Shown here piece after piece: positions 1-5,776 of a DNA stretch of 7,995 nt. How positions within the stretch are numbered: position 1 is the first letter of the stretch; each line of letters opens with the position of its first letter. Made by a program: the position numbers and the translations under genes. Below the pieces are notes generated by a model. The model was not told where the DNA came from. It worked only from the letters and a program-made list of their open reading frames with translations, and made no database searches. The stretch comes from Nitrososphaerales archaeon TH526 (GTDB lineage: Archaea; Thermoproteota; Nitrososphaeria; Nitrososphaerales; Nitrososphaeraceae): contig JAATVR010000036.1 of assembly GCA_014523665.1 (NCBI GenBank), forward strand, positions 1 through 7,995. The letters run 5' to 3'.

Positions 1-1
1 A

Positions 2-574
2 ACGGAAACTGAGCCAATATTAAGATATAAGAAATTGGAAATAGTATTTGGTGATATGTATGCAAACCGTTCATTTATGCCTCCTGTCGTTGTTGACGCA
101 TTTATTGGAACGATTATAAAACAAGGCGCAAAGAATGCATTAAGGGTGGAGAGTATACTGGTCAGGAATTATCTATTAATTTCTGCATTGGGCATGCTAT
201 TATTCTTCACGATAAATCAACACCCACCGTTACAAGACCGTATAATTCCACCATTTGGTGTCGTATCGAAATCATTCATAGGTTTGTCATGTTATATGAT
301 TTTCATCGGGATATACACCACAGTAACCTATCTCTCCCGTAGGAATACACTCACAAATATAGTCTTAAGAAAATTATCAACTGATAGACTCTTTGGCTCA
401 TTTGTCAGATCAGAACAGGAGATCCAGCTAAAAGAAATAATTAGAAAGAATATGGATCATATCAAATCGTTTCAAGAGGTTAAGTCACAAGATTTATCAA
501 AAGACGAAATTGACGAGTTAGTGAATTTGGTAAAAAAGGAGATATCGGGACATAAAACCTCTGAGGGCAGCTAG
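2..574 (+). CDS. Membrane protein with two predicted helices, 5' end outside window
   Basis: The frame is open from base 2 with no stop, so the gene probably begins before the window. The only in-window initiator near the front is a TTG at 35, which would give 179 residues; I regard that as an artefact of the window edge. Counting from that TTG, residues about 46-61 (NYLLISALGMLLFFTI) and 79-100 (around FIGLSCYMIFIGIYTTVTYL) are hydrophobic enough to span the membrane. The linker between them is proline-rich (HPPLQDRIIPPFG). After the second helix comes a basic stretch (SRRNTLTNIVLRK), then about 70 charged, helical residues with coiled-coil character, so the C-terminal tail is probably cytoplasmic (positive-inside rule). 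I do not recognise the family and assign no function. Archaea of this type carry many such two-helix proteins with soluble tails. That it is coding is well supported; its role is unknown. Confidence 0.72.
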   Translation, partial: TETEPILRYKKLEIVFGDMYANRSFMPPVVVDAFIGTIIKQGAKNALRVESILVRNYLLISALGMLLFFTINQHPPLQDRIIPPFGVVSKSFIGLSCYMIFIGIYTTVTYLSRRNTLTNIVLRKLSTDRLFGSFVRSEQEIQLKEIIRKNMDHIKSFQEVKSQDLSKDEIDELVNLVKKEISGHKTSEGS

Positions 575-752
575 AGCGTAAACAGAGGACTAGGACATCT
601 GAAAGTGGTAATGAGAAAACAGCATATTCATTTCCGTCCGACTACTTGGCGTTCAAAGCAGATTGGCTTCTCAAGTTAGTCAATCCGATATCTAATGAGG
701 TTTGGCAAGACTTTAAGGTTGTTTAAATAATTCACGAGGAAAATTTGGTTCA
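575..752 (+). other. Gap with an open, coding-like frame (565-726) but no start
   Basis: The frame running 565-726 is open for 53 codons and reads like protein (AYSFPSDYLAFKADWLLKLV, then NPISNEVWQDFKVV and a TAA), but it has no ATG, GTG or early TTG start. It overlaps the last codons of the preceding membrane protein gene in another frame. It could be a frameshifted C-terminal extension of that gene, a small gene remnant, or chance. The 3' end of the gap contains the TATA box of the next small gene. Nothing else is visible here. Confidence 0.25.
722..730 (+). promoter_or_regulatory. Archaeal TATA box of the 48-residue gene
   Basis: The sequence TTTAAATAA is centred about 27 bases upstream of the ATG at 753. 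Archaeal TATA boxes sit about 26 bases upstream of the transcription start, so the transcript would begin at or next to the ATG, as expected for a leaderless mRNA. No Shine-Dalgarno is present. This placement is the main argument for the 753 start. Confidence 0.5.
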
Positions 753-899
753 ATGGGAAGCAGCAGCTGGAGTGGTTCCGTTTTCTTTAGCACTTCGTCA
801 AAAGGCAAACTATCGTTTTTGAATAATTTGATTGGATCATTTGAAGGTGAATTTGATTCGGACAGAAACTTTACTCGTCGTTCTTGGGAATGGAAATGA
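753..899 (+). CDS. Small conserved-looking hypothetical protein, 48 residues
   Basis: The ATG at 753 opens 48 codons ending in TGA at 897. The protein starts MGSSSWSGSVFFSTSSKGKL and ends GEFDSDRNFTRRSWEWK. It is polar, with alternating hydrophobic residues at the front (VFFSTS), a short hydrophobic middle (LSFLNNLIGSF), an acidic turn and an aromatic/basic C-terminus (SWEWK). There is no signal peptide, membrane helix or cysteine. Coding is supported by the TATA box spacing, the protein-like composition and the position in an otherwise unexplained gap. The next gene is convergent and ends 72 bases downstream. The pattern of a strand, a short helix and a terminal WEW resembles small proteins I associate with ammonia-oxidising archaea, but I cannot name a family. 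A competing frame (832-969) overlaps its end and looks weaker. Confidence 0.55.
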   Translation: MGSSSWSGSVFFSTSSKGKLSFLNNLIGSFEGEFDSDRNFTRRSWEWK

Positions 900-971
900 A
901 CAGATCACATTTCCTGTGCATGGGACTTCCCTAGTCTTACAGAACAAGGGTATCGTTCACTCAATCTGAAC

Positions 972-2372
972 TCAATTTGAATTTTCTATAATCCTACCAT
1001 TAGAAATGACTGCTTCAATCCTCTTAGTATTTTCTATATCTTCAACAGGATTTGCTGACAGAATTAGGATATCTGCTTGTTTGCCAGGTTCGATAGTGCC
1101 TGTCTGATTCATCAAATTAAGAGCCTCTGCTCCATTCTTGGTAGCTATCTTAATAACATCCGATGTATTGATACCTGCCTCAACCAACAATTCTAGCTCA
1201 TGATGCAGACTTTCCCCTGGAACAAGTTCAAAGTTCGGTATGTCTGTGCCTGACAGAATTTTTACTCCTCTATCGTGCATCATCTTTGTAAGTTGCAAGA
1301 CCTTACTCCAACGCTGTTCGTTTTGAGGATCAGCAAAACTTTGTCTAACAAAAATTGCTTCATATACATTCAGAGTAGGATCCACTGGTATCTGGTTTTG
1401 GACCAAGCTTTCTATCATATTTCTAATCTCAATACTATCAAGGTCCACCAGATCAAGCCATAACGAATGATCAAATGGACCTCCACCAGTACGATTAAAG
1501 ATTCTCTGCTTGTCTTCTGGGAATAAGAAGGGGGATACTGGCACTCCATGAGTTAAGAAATCAATTCCAAGATTTGCGGCATCAGTCCAAGACGTAAGAT
1601 AAAGATGTCCAATAACTTTTATCCCTTGCCTATGAGCTTCATCTACTGCTGCTTTTACTAGATCTGGTTTCAATCCAACGTATAGCTTGATGTAATCTAC
1701 ACCTGCTGTTGCCTGGTTACGAACTTCCTCTCTAACCTCCTCTTCAGTATAAACTTGTTTTTCTACAAATGGTATAGGAAATTCAGGAGTATTTAGAAGT
1801 CTACCGGCTGTAAAAATTTCAGGACCACTTAGATTCCTATTAAGGACCTCTTCTCTCAGGTGTACTGTCTCATTAGTAGGGCCCCCAGGATTTCTAACCG
1901 TGGTAATTCCATATTTTAAAAGCATTTCAAGCATATTTTCGGACGTAGCCTGATCATAAGAGTTCTTTCGCACTCCTGCTATATGTGCATGCATATCGAA
2001 AAGCCCAGGCACAATATATTTTTCAGTTAGGTTAAGAACTCTTTTGGTAATTTGTGATCCACTATCATCATTAAATAATGATAAACTATCACGAAAATTT
2101 GTCTGATTAGTTATTGCAATTATTTTTTTGCTATCGCCAATAACTACCACTGAATCAGCTTTTGGGGGACCACCATTTCCATCGATTAATGTAGCACCAT
2201 TCAATACCAGTGCTTCATTTCCATTACCTGTATTTAGTGAATATAAAGACTTGTTATCAAAGACATTAAGATTCACAGCCCAGATATCAGAACCACTCGT
2301 TGTCTCTAACAATGAAAGCATACAAAATGAAAATATGAATAAGGAATGTAAACCAATGAAAATCGTGTTCAA
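972..2372 (-). CDS. Exported metal-dependent amidohydrolase (imidazolonepropionase/prolidase-like)
   Basis: This is a 466-residue member of the amidohydrolase superfamily (TIM barrel; hydrolysis of C-N or related bonds). The metal-site residues are all visible: H128-A-H130 in GLFDMHAHIAG, K229 in DYIKLYVG (the carboxylated bridging lysine position), H256 in VIGHLYL, H275 in THGVP and D376 in SGTDIPN. The family's flanking beta-sandwich is also present: LVLNGATLIDGNGG near residue 55 and the closing IEPGKQADILIL...VISNGRII at 427-462. The N-terminus is hydrophobic (IFIGLHSLFIFSFCMLSLL), like a signal peptide, so the enzyme is probably secreted or anchored outside the membrane. The start is unusual: the listed one is TTG, there is no ATG upstream in frame, and the first ATG (2321) would remove most of the signal sequence. 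Substrate cannot be read from sequence; cyclic amides, peptides and related compounds are all possible. It appears monocistronic and converges on the 48-residue gene. Confidence 0.9.
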   Translation of the reverse strand: MNTIFIGLHSLFIFSFCMLSLLETTSGSDIWAVNLNVFDNKSLYSLNTGNGNEALVLNGATLIDGNGGPPKADSVVVIGDSKKIIAITNQTNFRDSLSLFNDDSGSQITKRVLNLTEKYIVPGLFDMHAHIAGVRKNSYDQATSENMLEMLLKYGITTVRNPGGPTNETVHLREEVLNRNLSGPEIFTAGRLLNTPEFPIPFVEKQVYTEEEVREEVRNQATAGVDYIKLYVGLKPDLVKAAVDEAHRQGIKVIGHLYLTSWTDAANLGIDFLTHGVPVSPFLFPEDKQRIFNRTGGGPFDHSLWLDLVDLDSIEIRNMIESLVQNQIPVDPTLNVYEAIFVRQSFADPQNEQRWSKVLQLTKMMHDRGVKILSGTDIPNFELVPGESLHHELELLVEAGINTSDVIKIATKNGAEALNLMNQTGTIEPGKQADILILSANPVEDIENTKRIEAVISNGRIIENSN

Positions 2373-2542
2373 TGTCTTACCCTTCCCAGTGAAATCTTCT
2401 AATTTTCTACTAATTCACTGACGATATGAGATAAAAACAATGTATCTGGTCATGGAATTGACGTTCAAAAATCTCAACAGCAGTAGCAACGGTTGTCGTC
2501 AACAAAGACTAGCACCTAACCTATATCTGTGAATTGAGTCGT
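2373..2542. other. Intergenic stretch between amidohydrolase and PPOX genes
   Basis: This 170-base stretch lies upstream of the amidohydrolase and downstream of the PPOX gene, both on the minus strand. On the minus strand a TTTTTATC element (about 2431-2438) is a possible but weak TATA box for the amidohydrolase. A 30-codon plus-strand ORF at 2440-2532 exists but lacks supporting signals. A short inverted repeat (TTGT-CGTCA-ACAA near 2494-2506) is too small to call a terminator. Confidence 0.3.
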
Positions 2543-3001
2543 TTAAGCCTTCCCAAAATCCCAGGTAGAGAAGAACTTGGGAGTGATTTCAAATACGCCC
2601 TCAATTCCATTCTGTGTATTATCAAGAAGCATTTTGGCTATTGGATGATCTAAATATTTCATATTTATTTTCTCTATGAGCAACATAATTTTCTTTTTAT
2701 CTTCCAGTATTGTTGCCTCGCCTTTACCTTTGACACCCTTGTACGGAAAGTTCTCATCGTCAATCGAAAAGTAGATTTTCGACTTCCTGTAAATATTCTG
2801 GGCTTTCTTTGAGGATTTAGGGGTCATAATGAAGAGATTTTTCTTGTCTTTATCATATTCGAACCAGACAGGTTAAATGCTAGGATCACCCATTTCATCA
2901 GTGGTAGCCAGCTGCAGATTCAATTTGCTTTCAAGGAACCTATCGACGTCCTCCTCGGTCATTGAGTAGGCACTTCCCATAGCTCCTATAATCTTCATCA
3001 T
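2543..3001 (-). pseudogene. PPOX-family (FMN/F420 split-barrel) gene interrupted by an in-frame TAA
   Basis: Read from the ATG-ATG pair at 3001, the frame gives MMKIIGAMGSAYSMTEEDVD, then LNLQLATTDEMGDPSI, a TAA at 2873-2875 (codon 43), and continues without shift as PVWFEYDKDKKNLFIMTPKS to FFSTWDFGKA. The two parts together make one 152-codon protein of normal length for the pyridoxamine 5'-phosphate oxidase-like split-barrel family. Family members usually read as LATVDxDGxPxxxPVWFxYD in this region, then SIDDENFPYKGVKGKG (full-frame residues 79-94), and end in a Trp-rich strand. These proteins bind FMN or F420 and carry out redox chemistry or heme/flavin binding. The broken codon sits where Gln (CAA) or His would be expected, so one C-to-T change explains it. 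A 94-residue product from the internal ATG at 2827 would lack the first strands of the barrel. The preserved reading frame on both sides implies a recent mutation or a base-call error. Confidence 0.85.
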
Positions 3002-3020
3002 TCATCAAAAGATAGACAAA

Positions 3021-3032
3021 TTATATTATAAA
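3021..3032 (-). promoter_or_regulatory. TATA box of the PPOX gene, possibly bidirectional
   Basis: On the minus strand TTTATAATATAA lies 20-31 bases before the ATG at 3001, which fits leaderless transcription from that start and confirms that the gene begins well upstream of the internal ATG at 2827. The element is nearly symmetrical, so it could also serve the broken small gene on the plus strand that starts just beyond it. Confidence 0.5.
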
Positions 3033-3222
3033 GATTAGGAATAGTTCAATTTGCTAAGAAAATAACTTATAGAGATATTGATGAATCGGAAATGATGAAG
3101 GAGATTTTCTCGTTGATGCTAATGATGAAACAATTGATGAGTTCATCGAAATTATCAAATCACAACACTTCTTAGCTCTCCATACAGCTGCACAGAACAA
3201 CCTTAGAATATTTTTCTTATAG
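3032..3222 (+). pseudogene. Probable broken small acidic gene, frameshifted
   Basis: Two adjacent open segments on the plus strand look like one small protein split between frames. The first (3032 onward) reads IVQFAKKITYRDIDESE. The second (3085-3222) reads GNDEGDFLVDANDETIDEFI, then EIIKSQHFLALHTAAQNN, and ends at a TAG. Neither has a usable start codon. Joining them by a one-base change near 3085-3091 gives about 62 residues of acidic, helical protein. The palindromic TATA element at 3021-3032 lies just upstream. I do not recognise the family. Chance is possible, because the first segment is short; the second segment is the better evidence. Confidence 0.33.
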
Positions 3223-3249
3223 AGATCGTTGCTGCCGAGTTACTACTTC

Positions 3250-3558
3250 TCAGCCAAGTACTCCAAGAAAAGTCTTAGTAAATCTTCTCTTGGCTATGTG
3301 AAAAGCCTTCGTACCCCTAGGTGTAAGGCTATATGTTATGGTTTTGCCTACTTTCTCTTCCTCACGCAAAAATCCCGCATACTTGAGACTCTTAAGAGCG
3401 GGATAAATCGTTCCTGGGCTGGGCTTATCGCCTCTTCGCCTTGCTAGCTCATCTGCTATTTCCTGACCATGCATCGGCTTCTTTGATAGTAAAAAGAGGA
3501 TCAGAAATCCTAACATCCCTCTCATGTCACAACATTCTTCGTCCCCGTCTCTGGGCAT
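3250..3558 (-). CDS. PadR-family transcriptional regulator with N-terminal Cys pair
   Basis: This 102-residue protein is a PadR-type winged-helix repressor. The helix-turn-helix core runs MRGMLGFLILFLLSKKPMHG (12-31), then QEIADELARRRG (32-43), the recognition helix around PSPGTIYPALKSLKYAGFL (47-64), and the wing KTITYSLTPRG (72-82). A C-terminal helix of about 18 residues would mediate dimerisation; it is short for the family, as in the small PadR-s2 class. The N-terminus carries C9-C10-D-M, a feature I associate with one archaeal/bacterial PadR subgroup and which could bind a metal or sense redox state (inference). The ATG at 3558 is preferred over M12 because it falls about 30 bases from the shared TATA element. 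The gene diverges from the 55-residue Cys protein, and the 30-base palindrome lies directly in its promoter, so autorepression is likely. Confidence 0.9.
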   Translation of the reverse strand: MPRDGDEECCDMRGMLGFLILFLLSKKPMHGQEIADELARRRGDKPSPGTIYPALKSLKYAGFLREEEKVGKTITYSLTPRGTKAFHIAKRRFTKTFLGVLG

Positions 3559-3560
3559 GC

Positions 3561-3590
3561 TTATGTATATAGGATATCCGATATATATAA
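3561..3590. promoter_or_regulatory. 30-base near-perfect palindrome, probable PadR operator
   Basis: The dyad is centred on GGATATCC (3572-3579), with the axis between 3575 and 3576. Thirteen of the fifteen outward base pairs are complementary; the mismatches are at 3571/3580 and 3565/3586. It starts two bases before the PadR start codon and overlaps the TATA region, so a bound dimer would block PadR transcription and probably the divergent gene too. PadR proteins are known to bind AT-rich dyads in their own promoters. Assignment to this PadR is inferred from position. Confidence 0.6.
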
Positions 3591-3593
3591 ATA
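3582..3593 (+). promoter_or_regulatory. Shared divergent TATA element
   Basis: The run TATATATAAATA is centred about 29 bases before the PadR ATG at 3558 on the minus strand and about 35 bases before the ATG at 3623 on the plus strand. It could serve either direction, giving a leaderless PadR transcript and a leader of about 10 bases for the plus-strand gene. It partly overlaps the palindrome. Confidence 0.45.
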
Positions 3594-3622
3594 CACCTTA
3601 TTGCATATATCGTATAGCCAAT

Positions 3623-3790
3623 ATGACATATGGAAGCTGTGGTTGTGGTAGCAGTGGTAGAGACTTTGGAAAGGTAAGAAGCTTTTTAACTAGAGAAGAA
3701 AAGGTTTCGATGCTAAAAGAGTACAAAGACGACCTGGAAAGAGAAGTTCAGGGAGTAACGGAAAGAATCAAAGAATTAGAAAATAAGTAA
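3623..3790 (+). CDS. Small Cys-Gly-Cys coiled-coil protein paired with PadR
   Basis: The ATG at 3623 gives 55 residues: MTYGSCGCGSSGRDFGKVRS, then FLTREEKVSMLKEYKDDLER, then EVQGVTERIKELENK. The front is a flexible Gly/Ser region with C6-x-C8; the rest is a charged amphipathic helix with heptad-like spacing (about 27-55), probably a coiled coil. The longer frame from 3524 is rejected because it would run back through the PadR coding region and the operator. Short CGCG proteins with a FLTREEKxxMLKEYKxxLExE tail are a pattern I associate with PadR neighbours in archaea and some anaerobic bacteria (DUF5320-like); this is recall, not a search. Both partners carry cysteines at the N-terminus, so a joint metal or redox response is plausible. 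The gene is followed by T-rich DNA. Confidence 0.8.
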   Translation: MTYGSCGCGSSGRDFGKVRSFLTREEKVSMLKEYKDDLEREVQGVTERIKELENK

Positions 3791-3796
3791 GCGATA

Positions 3797-3822
3797 CTTT
3801 TCCTTCCATATTTTTTTGTTTT
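3797..3822 (+). terminator. T-rich terminator after the Cys protein gene
   Basis: Starting 7 bases after the stop codon, the plus strand holds several T tracts, including TTTTTTTGTTTT just after CCATA. Archaeal RNA polymerase terminates intrinsically at such oligo-T runs without needing a hairpin. Confidence 0.5.
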
Positions 3823-3846
3823 AATGCATCTCCTTTGGTCGTAAAA

Positions 3847-3969
3847 CTATAGGCCTCTCACGTTAATTTCAATATCTTCTGTTACAAAGTTATAAGCTTC
3901 GGTCTTTAGGATCCTTTTATTACTAGTTGGCATTATTAGCTTGACTTGTATTGAGCTCTTGTATTGCAT
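3847..3969 (-). CDS. Small hypothetical protein, 40 residues
   Basis: On the minus strand an ATG at 3969 opens 40 codons ending in TAG at 3847. The product reads MQYKSSIQVKLIMPTSNKRI then LKTEAYNFVTEDIEINVRGL. Alternating hydrophobic residues (SIQVKLIM, EIEINVRGL) suggest a small beta-rich protein; there is no membrane helix, signal or cysteine. An AAATATC element about 25-30 bases before the ATG could be a TATA box for a leaderless mRNA. It lies downstream of the methyltransferase on the same strand, separated by about 97 bases. The T-run GACTTTTTC just before its ATG could end the methyltransferase transcript. Family unknown. It could also be the N-terminal remnant of a longer protein, since a readable frame continues past the TAG. 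Confidence 0.45.
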   Translation of the reverse strand: MQYKSSIQVKLIMPTSNKRILKTEAYNFVTEDIEINVRGL

Positions 3970-4066
3970 GTAAGAAAAAGTCAGCAGAGATATTTCAATT
4001 CAATGGAGAATTCTGCTGCAGTTGTTGGCAGGATAGAACAGAAACATCGATCTAGTTATTTTTTTC
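3970..4066. other. Gap downstream of the methyltransferase
   Basis: The minus strand holds the possible TATA element and methyltransferase terminator T-run (about 3972-3981) before the 40-residue ORF. The plus strand has a T-run at 4058-4068 with no plus-strand gene before it. Nothing else is visible. Confidence 0.3.
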
Positions 4067-4987
4067 TCAATCTGGGTAATTCGATTCGAAACCATTCCTC
4101 GAAAGGTATGTTTGCATGTTCTCTGATATCAAATCCTCTGCGACTTTGATGTACTGAGGATCAATCTCAGTACCAAGGTAGTCAATCCCAAGTCGAAGAC
4201 AGGCCAATGCCGTACTGCCTATTCCCATAAATGGGTCATAAACGAGCGTATTCTTTCTAATGCCATGCAACTTTATACAGCGTTCAGGTAGCTTAATAGG
4301 GAAGACAGCCGGATGGGGTCTCTCTTTCTGTATCGTTGGATAAGGTATAAACCATACATTACCTCTGTCCCGTTTGTCTTGTGTTGCAGATTTCCACCTT
4401 CCTATGTTACTTTTATCTTGATACTTAACTCCTACGCTAAGCTTATTCAGTTTCACACTTCCACTTTTACTAAAATGAAAGATGTATTCTTGCAAGTCGC
4501 TAAGATATCGGTCGCTAACTATTGGCTTAAAATGGCCTATTGAAATGGTTTCATTTTCATAGAGCTCATTATTCTTACCAATATCTTCTCGGTCGAAAGA
4601 TATGGACTTAATCCAATGGATGGTATTCTGTAGTGTATAACCAAAATCCAGAAATTGATTAGCAACATGGAACGGAAGTGTTGGATCAACTGGTCTGCCA
4701 GCTATATTCAGAAAAAATGAGCCGTCATCTTTCAAAATGGACGCACTCGCCTGGGCAACCAATCTTAACCACGATAGGTAATCATTTCTCTCTTTGTTAT
4801 CTTTGTATACCCCATATTCCTTGTTTATATTATAAGGAGGAGAGGTCACAATGACGTCTACGAAGAGCTTCACATTTCTCATTTTGGTCATGAAGGTAAG
4901 GCAATCCTCACGATAAATTTGATTCTTCTTTATAGTCAGTCCATTCAACCAATAAGGATTCTTTTTTATATTCTTTGTTCTATACAT
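4067..4987 (-). CDS. Orphan beta-class DNA methyltransferase (N4-cytosine or N6-adenine)
   Basis: The 306-residue enzyme transfers a methyl group from S-adenosylmethionine to an exocyclic amino group in DNA. Catalytic motif IV, TSPPY (48-52, in VDVIVTSPPYN), comes first and the AdoMet-binding motif I, DPFMGIGSTALA (251-262), comes near the C-terminus after HPAVFP (225-230). That permuted order defines the beta class. The region between (about 130-225), with basic segments such as KYQDKSNIGRWKSATQDKRD, is the likely target recognition domain. SPPY is commonest in N4-cytosine enzymes but also occurs in N6-adenine enzymes, so the modified base is uncertain. Length is normal and all motifs are intact, so it is probably active. 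No restriction endonuclease gene is adjacent on either side, so it is best read as an orphan (regulatory, protective or relic) methyltransferase. The ATG at 4987 is preceded by an ATATTTTTTT element about 20-30 bases upstream. Confidence 0.92.
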   Translation of the reverse strand: MYRTKNIKKNPYWLNGLTIKKNQIYREDCLTFMTKMRNVKLFVDVIVTSPPYNINKEYGVYKDNKERNDYLSWLRLVAQASASILKDDGSFFLNIAGRPVDPTLPFHVANQFLDFGYTLQNTIHWIKSISFDREDIGKNNELYENETISIGHFKPIVSDRYLSDLQEYIFHFSKSGSVKLNKLSVGVKYQDKSNIGRWKSATQDKRDRGNVWFIPYPTIQKERPHPAVFPIKLPERCIKLHGIRKNTLVYDPFMGIGSTALACLRLGIDYLGTEIDPQYIKVAEDLISENMQTYLSRNGFESNYPD

Positions 4988-5018
4988 TTGCGTTAGAATA
5001 GAAAAAAATATCTGTTGG

Positions 5019-5228
5019 CTAATCTTGAAGCATGATGAAAAACCTACTCGTTATCATAATGTGCTTCCTGAACGTAATTAGTTTTTTGGAATGCCAAAAG
5101 TGAAAATAAACTAGTAGAAAATAGAATGCGAACAATTGAAATAATATTGTAGTACTCTCATGGATACATTCCACTATCACCTGACTCAAATCGTAATCGA
5201 AATCCTCAAATGTGGAACTGTCTACCAT
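5019..5228 (-). CDS. Doubtful small ORF with one membrane segment
   Basis: The 69-codon frame from the ATG at 5228 has an acidic front (MVDSSTFEDFDYDLSQVIVE), a strongly hydrophobic aromatic stretch (ILFQLFAFYFLLVYFHFW, about 28-45) and a basic tail (HSKKLITFRKH). The acidic-hydrophobic-basic layout would fit a small single-pass membrane protein. Against it: no clear TATA box at leaderless spacing, strong AT bias that makes Phe/Leu/Tyr runs easy, and no recognisable family. It fills the gap between the methyltransferase and the VOC gene, all on the same strand. Listed as possible only. Confidence 0.3.
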   Translation of the reverse strand: MVDSSTFEDFDYDLSQVIVECIHESTTILFQLFAFYFLLVYFHFWHSKKLITFRKHIMITSRFFIMLQD

Positions 5229-5261
5229 CGATGTTTTGCAGAGCTACTGCTATTTTTCTGA

Positions 5262-5756
5262 TTATTGTTTTCCTTCATAAGCTTGTTCCAGGAGATTTAT
5301 GTCGAGCTTATGCATTTGAAGCATTACCTTCATGACTCTTTCTGATTTCTTAGTGTCCTTGTCTTTTAGCATCTTGATCAATACTGTTGGAACAATTTGC
5401 CACGAAACCCCGTATCTGTCCTTGAGCCATCCGCACTGCTGCGCTTTTTCATCGCCACCTTCTGAAAGTTTCTCCCAATAATAGTCCACTTCTTCTTGAG
5501 TCTCGCAATGAACCTGGAATGAAATGGCTTCGTTGAACTTAAATATCGGGCCGCCGTTTAGAGCCACAAATTTTTGTCCTTCAATTTCAAAATCCACAGT
5601 CAACACTGTTCCCTCTTCCCTTCCGTGAATCTCGTATCCTTCTTTTCCATAATGGGTAACGTCGCCAATCTTTGAATTTTTGAAAATGGAAGCATAAAAC
5701 TTTGCTGCCTCCTCTGCCTTATCATCGAACCACAAACATGGAGTTATTTTCTGCAT
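5262..5756 (-). CDS. PhnB-like VOC superfamily protein (3-dmu-9_3-mt domain)
   Basis: From the ATG at 5756 the protein has 164 residues, beginning MQKITPCLWFDDKAEEAAKF. It follows the PhnB-like branch of the vicinal oxygen chelate fold: first beta-alpha-beta unit with FDDKAEEAAKFYASIFKNS (10-28), then GQKFVALNGG (60-69), FNEAISFQVHCETQEEVDYY (74-93), GWLKDRYGVSWQIVP (109-123), and the typical helical end ERVMKVMLQMHKLDINLLEQ (139-158). Proteins of this family are dimeric; many are annotated as glyoxalase/bleomycin-resistance-like, but the substrate is mostly unknown. A longer frame starting with GTG at 5822 is rejected because its first 22 residues are encoded by the TATA box region and family members begin at this Met. 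It appears to be its own transcription unit. Confidence 0.9.
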   Translation of the reverse strand: MQKITPCLWFDDKAEEAAKFYASIFKNSKIGDVTHYGKEGYEIHGREEGTVLTVDFEIEGQKFVALNGGPIFKFNEAISFQVHCETQEEVDYYWEKLSEGGDEKAQQCGWLKDRYGVSWQIVPTVLIKMLKDKDTKKSERVMKVMLQMHKLDINLLEQAYEGKQ

Positions 5757-5776
5757 ACTAGCAATAATATATTTAA

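Noticed and set aside
832..969. Plus-strand frame reading KVNLIRTETLLVVLGNGNEQ and on, with a TTG start
   Set aside because: It overlaps the 48-residue gene in another frame, has only a TTG start and no TATA box. It reads quite protein-like, so it is recorded, but the 753-899 frame is better supported.
2128..2421. 97-residue plus-strand ORF
   Set aside because: Antisense shadow of the amidohydrolase N-terminal region.
2440..2532. 30-codon plus-strand ORF starting at an ATG
   Set aside because: Very short, polar low-complexity (NLNSSSNG), no clear promoter.
3524..3622. N-terminal extension of the 55-residue Cys protein from an ATG at 3524
   Set aside because: It would overlap the PadR gene antisense and encode the palindrome and TATA region; the residues are low-quality (many Tyr/Ile from AT repeats). 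The ATG at 3623 fits the promoter and the protein pattern.
4058..4068. Plus-strand T-run that could be a terminator
   Set aside because: There is no plus-strand gene before it, and it overlaps the end of the minus-strand methyltransferase gene.
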